From assembly GCA_963921795.1 (NCBI GenBank), contig OY997643.1, positions 72,780,164 through 72,844,163 of the forward strand: a stretch of 64,000 nt of DNA. Direction: 5' to 3'. This DNA comes from Nannobrachium achirus. Lineage: Eukaryota; Chordata; Actinopteri; Myctophiformes; Myctophidae. The notes beneath the pieces are model-generated. The model was not told the origin of the DNA. It worked only from the letters and a program-made list of their open reading frames with translations, and made no database searches. How positions within the stretch are numbered: the stretch's first letter is position 1; every line of letters starts with the position of its first letter. Shown here in pieces: positions 31,289 to 40,316 of this stretch. Made by a program: the position numbers and the translations under genes.

Positions 31289-31684
31289 AACAGGGGACCC
31301 CCCCCCCCCCCACCCTGACGAGCACTAAGAGTTGAGGCATTACATTTTGTATAACACGGTCTAGTGTGAAAATAGCAGATCTACATGCTCACAACGCCTC
31401 GTGTTGCGAGGCGTTGTGAGCATGTAGATCGGCTATTTTCACAGTTTCAGCCTCTAATATTTGACAATTTGGTCAATGTTTAATTTGTCATTTTAGAGGT
31501 ATTAAAGTCCTTAAATTGTCACTTTATAAATGTGCAGATACCCTCTATACACTTAAACTTTATGTTGGTTTGTTTACTGTTGAGTGAGAAAACAATGTTG
31601 CACATTAAGCTAATCATCTGGAGACCCCCCCAAATAATTTGGGGACCCCCCTGGGGGTCCTGACCCACAGGTTGAGAACCACTG
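31289..31684 (-). mobile_element. hAT family D element
   Basis: The right end reads 'gggggtcctgacccacaggt' and TTGAGAACCACTG. The interior has 'cctgacgagcactaagagtt', 'gaggcattacattttgtata' and the hairpin at 31365-31443, the most complete in the window (stem of about 35 bp with the ACAACGCCTCG extension). The left terminus is replaced by a C run. Confidence 0.8.
31365..31443. repeat. Reference copy of the dispersed hairpin
   Basis: The arms run from TGTGAAAATAGCAGATCTAC through 'atgctcacaacgcctcg' and, after the short loop 'tgttg', back through 'cgaggcgttgtgagcatgta' and GATCGGCTATTTTCACA. The only arm mismatch in the core is GCAGATC against GATCGGC. Flanking bases TGTGAAAA and TTTTCACA are also complementary. 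Confidence 0.95.
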
Positions 31685-31702
31685 CTATAGCCTACATACA
31701 CG

Positions 31703-31705
<3 letters not shown>

Positions 31706-31792
<87 letters not shown>
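31706..31792. repeat. (CA)n microsatellite
   Basis: More than 40 CA units directly after the family D end. Confidence 0.98.
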
Positions 31793-31794
<2 letters not shown>

Positions 31795-31890
31795 TACACA
31801 CAAGCACCCACAGACGGACGCATAGGCCTGCCACAATTGTTACGTACTCGCCTGATCGCAGTTTTTCCCAAACATCCAAATAAATACAAT

Positions 31891-31938
31891 TGTGTAAATA
31901 GCGAAGCGTGAGCTTGTATAATGGCTATTTATTTACAC
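31891..31938. repeat. Shortened hairpin
   Basis: TGTGTAAATAGC, then 'gaagcgtgagcttgtataat', then GGCTATTTATTTACAC. One arm is mostly deleted. Confidence 0.6.
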
Positions 31939-32198
31939 TATTTAAAAAGCTATTTGAAAGTATATAATTATCAACTATACAGGTATGTCATGCAGTCATT
32001 TCTTCTGTAAATATTGAAGTTATTTGTCATTGCTGCCCCTGAGAAACAGTGAAATGGAAACACAATTCACTTGATCCGTTTGGCTTGAAGCTGCTTTTGA
32101 GGAAATTCTCTGTCATATCAGAGCCTTTGCAAACCCTGCATTTCTGTTTATTTCTCATGGCAAACCTTGATCCTGACGCCATCGCATTTAACCCTTAA

Positions 32199-32733
32199 AG
32201 GGATATTCCACTTTCAACAGGGAGCAGTGGTAGGGCTTCTCTCCACATACAAACCCATTCCAACTTCAAACTCCATTTTAACCATGATAGATTCATTAAA
32301 AACACCCATTATTTTTTCTGGAGACTCATTTTACCTTCCTAATACGTGAGCAGGCCGTGTTTTTTTCGATAACTTTTTTCATTTATTTTGAATAATTATT
32401 TGGAAAAATGGAAAAAATGAAATACAAAAAAAAAATTATTAAAAATAAATGAAAAATGTTATCGAAAAAACACGGCCTGCTCACATATTAGGAGGGTAGT
32501 ATGAGTCACCAGAAAAAAATAAAGTGTGTTTTTAATTAATCTATCATGGTTAAAATGAAGTTTGAAATTACAATGGGTGTGTGGGGAGAGGCCCATGGCC
32601 TGGAGGGCCTGGTAACATCTACATCAAATATCTAAATATTCAATCAAGCTAATTAAAAACTGTTCAGGGTGTTCATAAAAGCCTGATTAGATGATAAAAT
32701 TACCAAAAGTTTTTTTGAAAGTGAAATACCCCT
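32199..32733. mobile_element. TTAA-flanked MITE with central palindrome
   Basis: AGGGATATTCCACTTTCAA at the left, TTGAAAGTGAAATACCCCT at the right, with TTAA on both sides (32195-32198 and 32734-32737). Nested arms face each other over most of the length ('gagcaggccgtgtttttttc' and 'gaaaaaacacggcctgctca', 'accatgatagattcattaaa' and 'taattaatctatcatggtta'). Kolobok-like by its target duplication; no transposase. Confidence 0.85.
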
Positions 32734-32829
32734 TTAAGTTCTGTTCGGATTCACTTCACTGTTCATGGGCCATTTTGACCCGGGGGATATTTGGTTTCAA
32801 AAACAATACTAATATGAATTTTAACTTAA

Positions 32830-33349
32830 AGCTATACTGTGTAAGTTCAACTAGTGGTCAGTAGCGGTATTGCTTTTTTCGGCCGTTTTTCGGCCGGAGT
32901 CGTCGCGGACCACCGCCGCGGACCACCGGAGTGGCGCCGCAAACCACCGCGACCGATAGTAATCCGTGGAGGGGTAGAACGCATGGTAGAACGTAATTTT
33001 CTGGCCAGGATTTGTGGATTAAGAGGTTAAAATCCTTCACCATGGTAAACACTGTAGCCAAGCGGAGGCGCTTCCTGGAGACCAGAGCAGATAAGCTGTG
33101 ATTGGCCGGTAGTGTACCATGTGTGCATGATCGGCGATGTGATTGGGCAACGTATACACAACGTATACAGATGATGCAGATTACGTCATTTTGGCGCGAA
33201 ATCCGGTCCACGGCCAGGATCATAGAAAACATATAAAGAGAAGGCTTCAGAAGCTGAAAATAACGGAGTGGGTGTTCTAAAACTTTAGCGATTTAACAGT
33301 TAGGACAATTTTAAGATTTGTTTTATAAAAAAAGTTACATGGTACAACT
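32830..33349. mobile_element. TTAA-flanked MITE, AGCTATACTGTG end
   Basis: AGCTATACTGTGTAAGTT at the left and 'aaagttacatggtacaact' at the right are imperfect inverted ends; TTAA flanks both (32826-32829 and 33350-33353). The interior is CpG-rich (32880-32960). The 124-codon minus-strand ORF has no domain I recognise. Confidence 0.65.
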
Positions 33350-33416
33350 TTAACAAATCATCATCATGCATTGGCTTTGTCTCAATTCCATGGCTGTAGT
33401 GCAATTTGTTTTACTG

Positions 33417-33505
33417 TGTAGGGATGGGACGATATGAAAATGTCATATCACGTTTATTGTGACAAAAGAAATTGCCACGCTAGTACCCGTCAACACGACT
33501 AACGT
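33417..33505 (+). mobile_element. hAT end fragment
   Basis: TAGGGATGGGACGATATGAA, with 'aatgtcatatcacgtttatt', resembles a widespread fish hAT terminus of the TAGGGATGGGACGAT type (from memory). No partner end was found. Confidence 0.5.
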
Positions 33506-34240
33506 CAAGCTATAGCGATTGTGGCCACCTGTTATTCATTACTTGACCAATCACGCTGAAGCCTTTTGACAAAGTTTAATTTAAGTACAACAACATAGAT
33601 CTCTTTGTGTAACCGCTCTGTTCAGTGATTTCCCTTCTTCTGTTCTTTTTTTTCTCTTTTTCTTTACATCACGCCCAGGTCGATACCCCCCCCCCCCCCC
33701 CCCCCCCCCCCCAGTAATGGTGACCCTATAGTAGGTATGTTTATGAGTGAATCCCCCCTCGGGGCCTGGCCATTAGGCTGTTGATTTCCACCACAGTTTA
33801 ATTTCCAGGAGCCATGCAACTAAGGAAGTACACATAAAAACCTAATGGCTGAGGTGGCTTATTGATTAAAAGATAAATAACCCACATAACAATACAGGGC
33901 CGAGCATATTTGATTCTCATTTACCTTTTCATTACTCCGCCCCCCCCCCCCCTCACCTCCATTATCATACCATCAGCTTCGTCTCTTTGGACGTTGTGTG
34001 CTCAGATGATCTGTCAGCAGCCTCTTTTTCGCGTGTGTTTTTTTGTTAATGTCTCCACGTCGTACCGGACAAATCCTCCCGTGTCTCAGTATAAAGTGCT
34101 CTCTGATTTCCACTCCCATCTCATTCCTGGCTGCCACGTTATACGTGTTGTTGTGGTCTGTCGGCCTCGCCTGGTGTAATATCCTCAGTGTTAATTGATG
34201 CATTTGTAACCTCGCCAAGAGAGTGTTCAAATAATCTGTG
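33506..34240. other. Unassigned sequence with C tracts
   Basis: C runs at 33687-33712 and 33940-33952. The 89-codon plus-strand and 85-codon minus-strand ORFs around 33910-34230 show no domain I recognise. Confidence 0.4.
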
Positions 34241-35090
34241 GTGTAAAGTAACTAAGTACATTTACTTACAGTAAGTACTGTACTTAAAGGAGTAGTTCAC
34301 CACTTTTCAACCTGATAAAATATCACCATTTTTTCTACTCAGTCCAAGTCTCCTAGGAGAGCTGTGGGAAGTTCCGAATCCATCGTCTTGTGACATCATT
34401 TTCCAAAAAAAAAAAAAATTTAATCAATATTTTTGAAAAAGATATTTCGATTTGTATTATCGTGAGAACAATGGCTTCCACTTTAAAATTGCAACTTTTC
34501 AGGAATAGAAAGCCTGCAGTTTCTATAAGCTGGATTGGCAATCGATGATGTCACAAGACGATGGGTTTCTGACCTGCCCACAGCCCTCCTCTGAGAAAAA
34601 AAAAAGAAAAAAAGAAAAAAGCTATTTTTGAGTGAGGACCAATTATATGAACATAGGTTGAAAAGTGGTGGAGTGCCCCTTTAAGTAAAATGTTGAGGTA
34701 TTTGTGCTTTACATGTGTATTTCCAATGTACAATACTTTTAATTCTACTCCACTACATCTCACATCCAAATATTGTACTTTTACTCCACTACATTTATTT
34801 GAACACTTTGGTTACCATAGTTACTTTGTAGATTTTGATTATTATCACAAAATATACATTAACCACATTTCGACCATTTGAAAATAGCCGATCTACAAGC
34901 TCACAATGCGATGCATTGTGAGCTTATTGGTCTGCTATTTTCAAATGATTATTATTATACATTTGAAAACCTGAAATGGAACATTCTGCATAATGAGTAC
35001 TTTTACTTTTGGTATTCCAAGTACATTTTGATGCCAGTACTTGTATACTTTTACTCAAGTAAATTCTGAATATCAGTCCTGTACTTGTAC
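34241..35090 (+). mobile_element. Family E element carrying a MITE and a hairpin
   Basis: Starts 'ggtgtaaagtaactaagtac' and ends with 'ctgtacttgtac', with 'ctactccactacatttattt' and 'tacttttacttttggtattc' in between. The TTAA MITE (34288-34680) interrupts 'gtactTTAAgtaaaat', and a hairpin lies at 34875-34947 with flanks CATTTGAAAATAGC and GCTATTTTCAAATG. Confidence 0.75.
34288..34680. mobile_element. TTAA-flanked MITE (Kolobok-like), copy 2
   Basis: Reverse-oriented relative of 21368-21796, with ends AGGAGTAGTTCACCACTTTT and 'aaaagtggtggagtgcccct' and TTAA on both sides (34284-34287 and 34681-34684). The interruption of family E gives an independent proof of insertion. Confidence 0.9.
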
Positions 35091-35431
35091 TAAAGTGTCA
35101 TACATGTTCTGAAGAGAACCTGGAGATTTGACATGCAGTAATTGGTTCTTATGATTTTTAATGTTGTGTAAAAAAGATAATCTACATTTTGTCACGGACA
35201 AGGCCAAGTCGTTGCCACGGACGTGTTGATGACGCCTGCGTAGCCAGAAACCACAAACTGAATATTTTACCAATTATTGTAATCCCCTTTCATGACTCAA
35301 AAATCTAAAGTCCTCACAACGTCAATTCCTTCTGGTTTTACCATTTTCTTGGTCTCCACTAAAGACAGTAGCACACACACACGTGCGTACGCACCGCACG
35401 CACGCACGCACGCTCACATGCACGCTCACAT

Positions 35432-35433
<2 letters not shown>

Positions 35434-35501
<68 letters not shown>

Positions 35502-35502
35502 C
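35434..35502. repeat. (CA)n microsatellite
   Basis: About 33 CA units, preceded by a mixed (CGCA)/(CACATG) stretch from 35375. Confidence 0.98.
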
Positions 35503-35507
35503 CAACT

Positions 35508-38262
35508 GTTCTTTTTGAGTTAGATGTACATATATTATTTGAGTTAATTTCATGAGAATAAATTAGTATTTGACCAACTGATTTTATTCATGAATTATAC
35601 TCAATTTGTTTTGGTAATTGTCCTTCATAATATTTGAGTATGGAGTACTTATATGGATCAATTTAAAAAGACCCTTAATTATTATTCATTCCAACTTAAT
35701 AATCTTTCATCTCTCACAACAACTTAAACAATTGAGTAGATATGACTAAGATTCAAAATTGTACACAAGGGTTCATGGGAAAGTTCTACTGGAACATTCT
35801 GTCAACAAACAGCAGCAGCACACATCTTCTTCAACAAGAAACCTGGAGAGTGTTTGCAAATATTGGTAAGTAGATTTACTGTATCTTTGTGCATATAGGC
35901 TACACAAATGTATTGGGTATAACTTATGTTCTTGTGTGCAAGCCCTCTAGTCATTGTGACTTTTTGCATTTATTACAAGCTATGCACAGCTGCATACAAT
36001 GGTGTGTACAATGAAGATAAAATGCACAGGTATAGGCCTACATTATTATCTACATGTCTTCTTTTTTACTCTCTTCCCCTCATCTCTGTCTTCCAGGTTA
36101 GTGCAAAGTTCAGGATGATCACCACACTGAATCTTGAGCCAAAATGTATGGCAATGTTGGACTTCTATACCCCCAAACTACTGTCCATGTTCCAGTCCAA
36201 GAAGGGCAGTTTGGGCACAAATGAGTATTGTACTTCAGGTATGAAACTTTCATTTACTCTAACTGCTTTAATTATATTTCACCTGGCTAATGACAATAAT
36301 TACTATATTAATGTATGCTAAACTCATCTTTATCCCCTGCAACTCTCTCTCTCCTGATTATTCATTTCTAAATGTATGTCTTAATAGCTACTAAGGACAG
36401 TCTCCCAGCTTCCGTTGCTAAAACTGGGTTGTGGAAACAATTGTATTGCCAAAGTTTATGTTAGTTATGAAAGTGCAGTCATACTTTTTCTTTATTGTTC
36501 AAATAATTATTTTTCTATTCTGCAGAGAGGAATCCCCAATCAACGAACACGAGAGGTCATCATCCGATGTCTCATCGACCATCTGGAAGAAGATAGTGTC
36601 AAGATCAAGGACTTTCAAGTTAGTAAAATAAATGTTTTGACGTTTTAACGTCATCGTGGTTGAGACCATCACATGCAAAGGAACAGCATAGTGATGTCCA
36701 GAGAATGAGGTTGTGACATTGGCTGAATGGTTGTTGCATCCGTTGCATGTCTGGTCCAACTGATTCAAGATTATGCCCAGGGCTGCATGTGTGGAGACAG
36801 CTAGGATTGCTCAATGTGTGTCTGTCTGTGTGTCTTGTAACATTTAGCCTGAAAGTGAGCTCTAAACAATTATCTTCACAATGTGTGCAGGAAGGAAGCT
36901 GCTGGTGCACCTGTCAGAGTAGAAGAGAAGTTGACAGAGGAGGTGATGATGAAGATGAAGATCTACCTGCTGCAGAACCAAGAGGACTCAATCAATTAAC
37001 CTACTGATGTAGGTATTGTGATTAAGGGCATCACTGCCCTCAACAATCTTGGGGGTCTGCTGCTATCTGTTGGGACTGTTCTATGCCTTTAATCTGAGAT
37101 ACCCCAAGAACCTCAGATATGGTCTTGAGCTGTTCCAAAAAGTACTAGTTGAGTTGGATCCTGGACACCTTTCAGCCAAAGTTCAGAGACTGAAAAAATG
37201 TCTGCTTGCCGACTACTGTTCAGCAAGATGCTCTCAGAAAGTGGGTATAACCTACTGAAAGTGGATTTATTGTCAAAACAGCATTTTTGCAATGGTATTT
37301 GTTGCTGATAGTAATTAGTTAATGTAAAGTGTTTGTTTCTGGTGCATTCGAGTCATAATGCAAACAGGTCAGTTTAGCATATAGACATTACACGTGTGCA
37401 TAGTCAATATGTTTAAATGTTGAGCTACTGTAAATGCTTATTTATTATTTCATATTCCAAGTTGTGATTTTCTTTCATGCCAAATGGCCTCTGACTGTCT
37501 TTAATGTATTTTGTGGTTATGACTTGCTGTTCATTTGATGGGCTCATTGTTCTTATGGTGCATAATGTTTGACAGACTGCTTACTTACAGTATAGTATGC
37601 ACAGTTCAATTAGACTTATATTGTACTTATATACAGTATTGTGAACACACACTGCTCTTTAGTAAACAGAATTTTAAAAGTGTCAGGGATACCCCTTTCC
37701 TGATCATTATCTTTAAACATATTGTTTTTGCAGGCATTGTTGCATGTCATTTACATACTAAAGTATGTTGAATGTTCATACTTGATGTGGTGTTACACTG
37801 GTCAAAATTAGTTGATTAAAAACATAATTATCTGCATAATTATTTCATGTGTATTCATTTGACATCATGTACTCCTGGAGTAAAAGGTAAAGTAAATGAA
37901 AGGGGTAAATGGTACTATATGAATTAAATCAATAAAAGTAAATGAATAAAGTAAATGTGACATATTTGTTTTGTTAAATCATACTCTAATATTCAATTAG
38001 ATCTACTTAATATTTCAATGTATTTACTTGTAGTCTTTTGTGGCATTGACTGAATAATTTAATTATATCTACTCAATTTCTTTAGGTCATTGTACTCAAT
38101 TTTAGTTGTTAATAAGTACGTAAAAGTTTTGGTTACTTTTACTCAAATTAATTGAGTATCATCTACCTGATTTCATAACAGTAATATTTACTCAATATTT
38201 TTGAGTGTAAAAATGTTTCACCAATAAAATTGAGTAGAGCCTAGTTTTTGTTTTTAGAGTGT
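35508..38262 (+). mobile_element. Candidate gene-carrying DNA element with TTGAGT subterminal repeats
   Basis: Both flanks of the gene remnant are rich in TTGAGT/ACTCAA. On the left: 35515, 35540, 35598, 35633 and 35731. On the right: 38075-38100, 38146-38156, 38191-38205 and 38231. The right boundary is TTTTTAGAGTGTA, whose reverse complement TACACTCTAAAAA recalls CACTG/CACTA-type ends of EnSpm-like elements; the left boundary at the (CA)n is less clear. The two sides were not shown to be exact inverted repeats, so the element call is an inference. Confidence 0.4.
36097..37258 (+). pseudogene. Remnant of a multicopy teleost gene (SAMD3-like C-terminal family)
   Basis: Coding pieces can be lined up as exons: 36097-36238 (after TTCCAG, before GTATGA) encodes LNLEPKCMAMLDFYTPKLLS; 36530-36618, in a compatible phase after ...GAGAG, encodes TREVIIRCLIDHLEEDS; 36891 onward starts after TGTGCAG; and 37006-37212 encodes [17 protein letters not shown], a break, then [20 protein letters not shown] and [17 protein letters not shown] possible leader exon ends at 35865 before GTAAGT. 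From memory this order (LDxxTPKLL, RRExxLRCLxxYLxED, DVGIVIEGxxxLxxL, YALNLxYPxxLxxTFExxQK) is that of lineage-expanded fish proteins often named sterile alpha motif domain-containing protein 3-like or uncharacterised. A one-base shift in GGGGG (about 37051-37055) and an in-frame TGA (37006 region) break it. Function unknown. Confidence 0.6.
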
Positions 38263-38544
38263 ACCCTGCTATAACCATGGTTTCACAAAATGATGATGAC
38301 TGTCTTGGGTATCTTCATCAGCCTGGTGTTCCTGGCCAGGCCTTCATCATCATCATGAGGAGGAGGAACCCCAACGTCCGCATGAACTTCATTAAGAAAA
38401 TCAAAGGTAAGAAAATCAAATGTAAAAGTTCTGGGGAAATTAATGGAATCCTATGGAGAACATGTTGCTTCTGGTGCCAGAACAGCACAACTAGCGGCCA
38501 ATCATAGGAATAGGAGTTCCGTGTTTGCTTCATTTTAAATCTGG
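38263..38544. other. Unassigned sequence
   Basis: Two short overlapping ORFs of opposite strand (about 80 codons) have no domain I recognise. A (CATCATCAT) run is at 38340-38360. Confidence 0.35.
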
Positions 38545-38640
38545 ACAACAACAACAACTACACCCCTGGTTTTCACCAAAAGGCCCTTTTAGAGATGTCA
38601 GCCCCTGCCTCTCTAACGTTCTCTGCACGTCCCTGTTGCT
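38545..38640 (-). repeat. Family F terminal fragment
   Basis: 'accaaaaggcccttttagag', 'atgtcagcccctgcctctct' and 'aacgttctctgcacgtccct' match the F terminus at 48781-49040. Here the 'aaggcccttttagagatg' site is uninterrupted and so gives the empty site for the SINE at 48801. Confidence 0.75.
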
Positions 38641-38775
38641 GAGTGCCAAGCAGGGAGGCATTGGGTGCTGCTTGTTTTTTTTTTTTTATAACCCGGCCGG
38701 GGATCGAACCCTGACCTCTCGGTCTCGGGGCTGACTCTCGAACCACAAGGCCACTGAGCCGCTGAGCCACTGAGT
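38641..38775 (-). mobile_element. tRNA-derived SINE head
   Basis: On the minus strand the sequence has an A-box-like 'tggcctTGTGGTTCGAGAG', a B box GGTTCGATCCC, then an A-rich run and 'caagcagcacccaatgcctc'. It is preceded by a triplicated 'gctcagtgg' or 'gctcagcgg'. The acceptor and anticodon stems do not close well, so this is a SINE or tRNA pseudogene and not a working tRNA gene. Confidence 0.55.
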
Positions 38776-38929
38776 GGTACGCAGGGCTCCCACGGTCATG
38801 ACATTCCTGGAAATATTAAGAAATTAGAAGAAAAAGAAAAAATCCAGTACTGGAAAGGTTTTGGAATTGATCAAGGGTCCTGGAAGGTCCTGGAAGAAAT
38901 AGCTATGCATTGTCTTTGGTTATTGAATT

Positions 38930-39396
38930 TGTTAATACCTCTGAAATGACAAATTAAACATTGGCCAAATTGTCAAATATTAGAGGCAGAAATTGTGAAA
39001 ATAGCCGTTGCGAGGCGTTGTGAGCATGTAGATCTGCTATTTTCACAATAGAACCGTGTTATACAAAATTCCTCAACTCTAAAGCTGGTTGCACACTGCT
39101 GCGTTTTTCGGGCCGAATATCGGAGTGAATTTCGGAGCACGCAAAAAAAAAAAAATCAACCTCACGTTATGTCAATCACGTTTGCACACTGCCGCCCGTT
39201 TCGCGCACCACTCGGTCCCTTGCTCTCTCTATCTCTCTCTCTCTCCTTGCCCTGAAAAACGCATTTCGAGACGAAAAACGCAGCAGTGTGCAACCACCTT
39301 TAGTGCTCGTCAGGGTGGGGGGGGGGGGGGGGGGGGGTCTCCAGTTAAAATATGATTATTTCGGGGGTCACGGCCTGAAAAGATTGAGAACCACTG
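38930..39396 (+). mobile_element. Family D copy, 5' truncated
   Basis: Contains 'ttaatacctctgaaatgac', the hairpin 38991-39049 (left arm partly deleted), 'acaaaattcctcaactct', 'agtgctcgtcagggtggggg' and the end 'ggcctgaaaagattgagaac' CACTG. A MITE is inserted at 39083-39299. Confidence 0.8.
39083..39299. mobile_element. PIF/Harbinger-like MITE with 3-bp TWA duplication
   Basis: 217 bp with inverted ends AGCTGGTTGCACACTGCTGC (and 'gtttttcg') facing CGAAAAACGCAGCAGTGTGC (and 'aaccacct'). The uninterrupted family D copy at 31315-31335 reads, in reverse, CTCAACTCTTAGTGCTCG; here the two sides are CTCAACTCTAA and TTAGTGCTCG. The insertion therefore duplicated a TTA (one copy now TAA), which is the PIF/Harbinger habit. 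Confidence 0.88.
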
Positions 39397-39589
39397 GCAT
39401 ACACTACCTGTCTTTGGGCATTGCGTATAAATGGTAAATGGTGCATTTATATTATATATTATATTATATATTATATATATTTATTGTGATACATTCACCC
39501 ATTCACGCACACATTCATACTTTGGGTTAAAAAAAAAAAAAAATTGGGTTAAATATTCTGAAAAAGTTTTGGAAAAAGATTTGGATATT

Positions 39590-40278
39590 ACCGTATTGGC
39601 CTGAATATAGGACCATATTTTATTCTAATAAACATCCTCAAAATAGGGAGTCCTCCTATAATTGGGGCTTGACTTTTCACCGGGGAGATACGTTATGTAT
39701 CTTTCAGGTGCTCTCTCACAGCCCCCGCGAGCTCCTGCAGTTACCGTACACTACATGATTGATGCGCAGCGAACTTTGGACCTCGGCTCATTTCACCTCC
39801 CGTTTGGCAAAGTCGGATGGCTTTGGTATTGGACTTACCGGGCCGTGTGCGTTGTTCTTGCGAACATCGGCGTGGATGACGGGCGCACATGTGATCTTTA
39901 GCGTGGAAGTTTAATCCCAACAGCAACTGAATAGCCTAGCCCTAGGCTATAACGCTGGCTGCAATGGTTCCTGTTTATACAATGGACCGTCGCATCTGAA
40001 TGATGAAACAGGCCGCAAAGCTGGATGGGAAATGTAGTGTTTGTTATTGTGCTTTTCACAGTTGACTTTGATGATTAATGCAATACAATACAGCAGAATG
40101 TTATCTCTGTATAAGCTTTTCTATAATAATTTTACAATAATAACGTTTTTCTTTATAAATAACTTAATATAATATAATATATAATATTTTGTCTTCAACA
40201 TATTTTTTCCCAAAATGATAATTGAAAAATAGGGGTCGTCTTATAATCAGAGTCGTACTAAATTCGGGCTAATACGGT
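39590..40278. mobile_element. TIR element with ACCGTATTRGCCYGAAT ends
   Basis: ACCGTATTGGCCTGAATATA at the left faces 'taaattcgggctaatacggt' at the right, and 'aataggggtcgtcttataat' faces 'atagggagtcctcctataat'. The interior (39690-39900) is GC-richer and open for 79 codons with no domain I recognise. Superfamily unresolved. Confidence 0.7.
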
Positions 40279-40316
40279 CATTGGTAAAAATGTGTGGGAA
40301 CCCTGGGTACGCCATG

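Larger units (their letters stand above)
38782..40305 (+). mobile_element. hAT element (CAGGGCTCCCAC ends) containing nested elements
   Basis: CAGGGCTCCCACGGTCATGA at the left and GTGTGGGAACCCTG at the right are inverted ends. GGTACG borders both sides (38776-38781 and 40306-40311), consistent with a target duplication. Inside lie a family D piece (38930-39396, itself holding a MITE) and another TIR element (39590-40278). The satellite array begins a few bases after the right end. Confidence 0.75.

Noticed and set aside
32858-33232. 124-codon minus-strand ORF
   Set aside because: Lies wholly inside a TTAA-flanked MITE and shows no domain I recognise.
38690-38775. Functional tRNA gene (minus strand)
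   Set aside because: A and B box-like sequences are present but the cloverleaf does not close, and an A-rich tail and SINE-like body follow.
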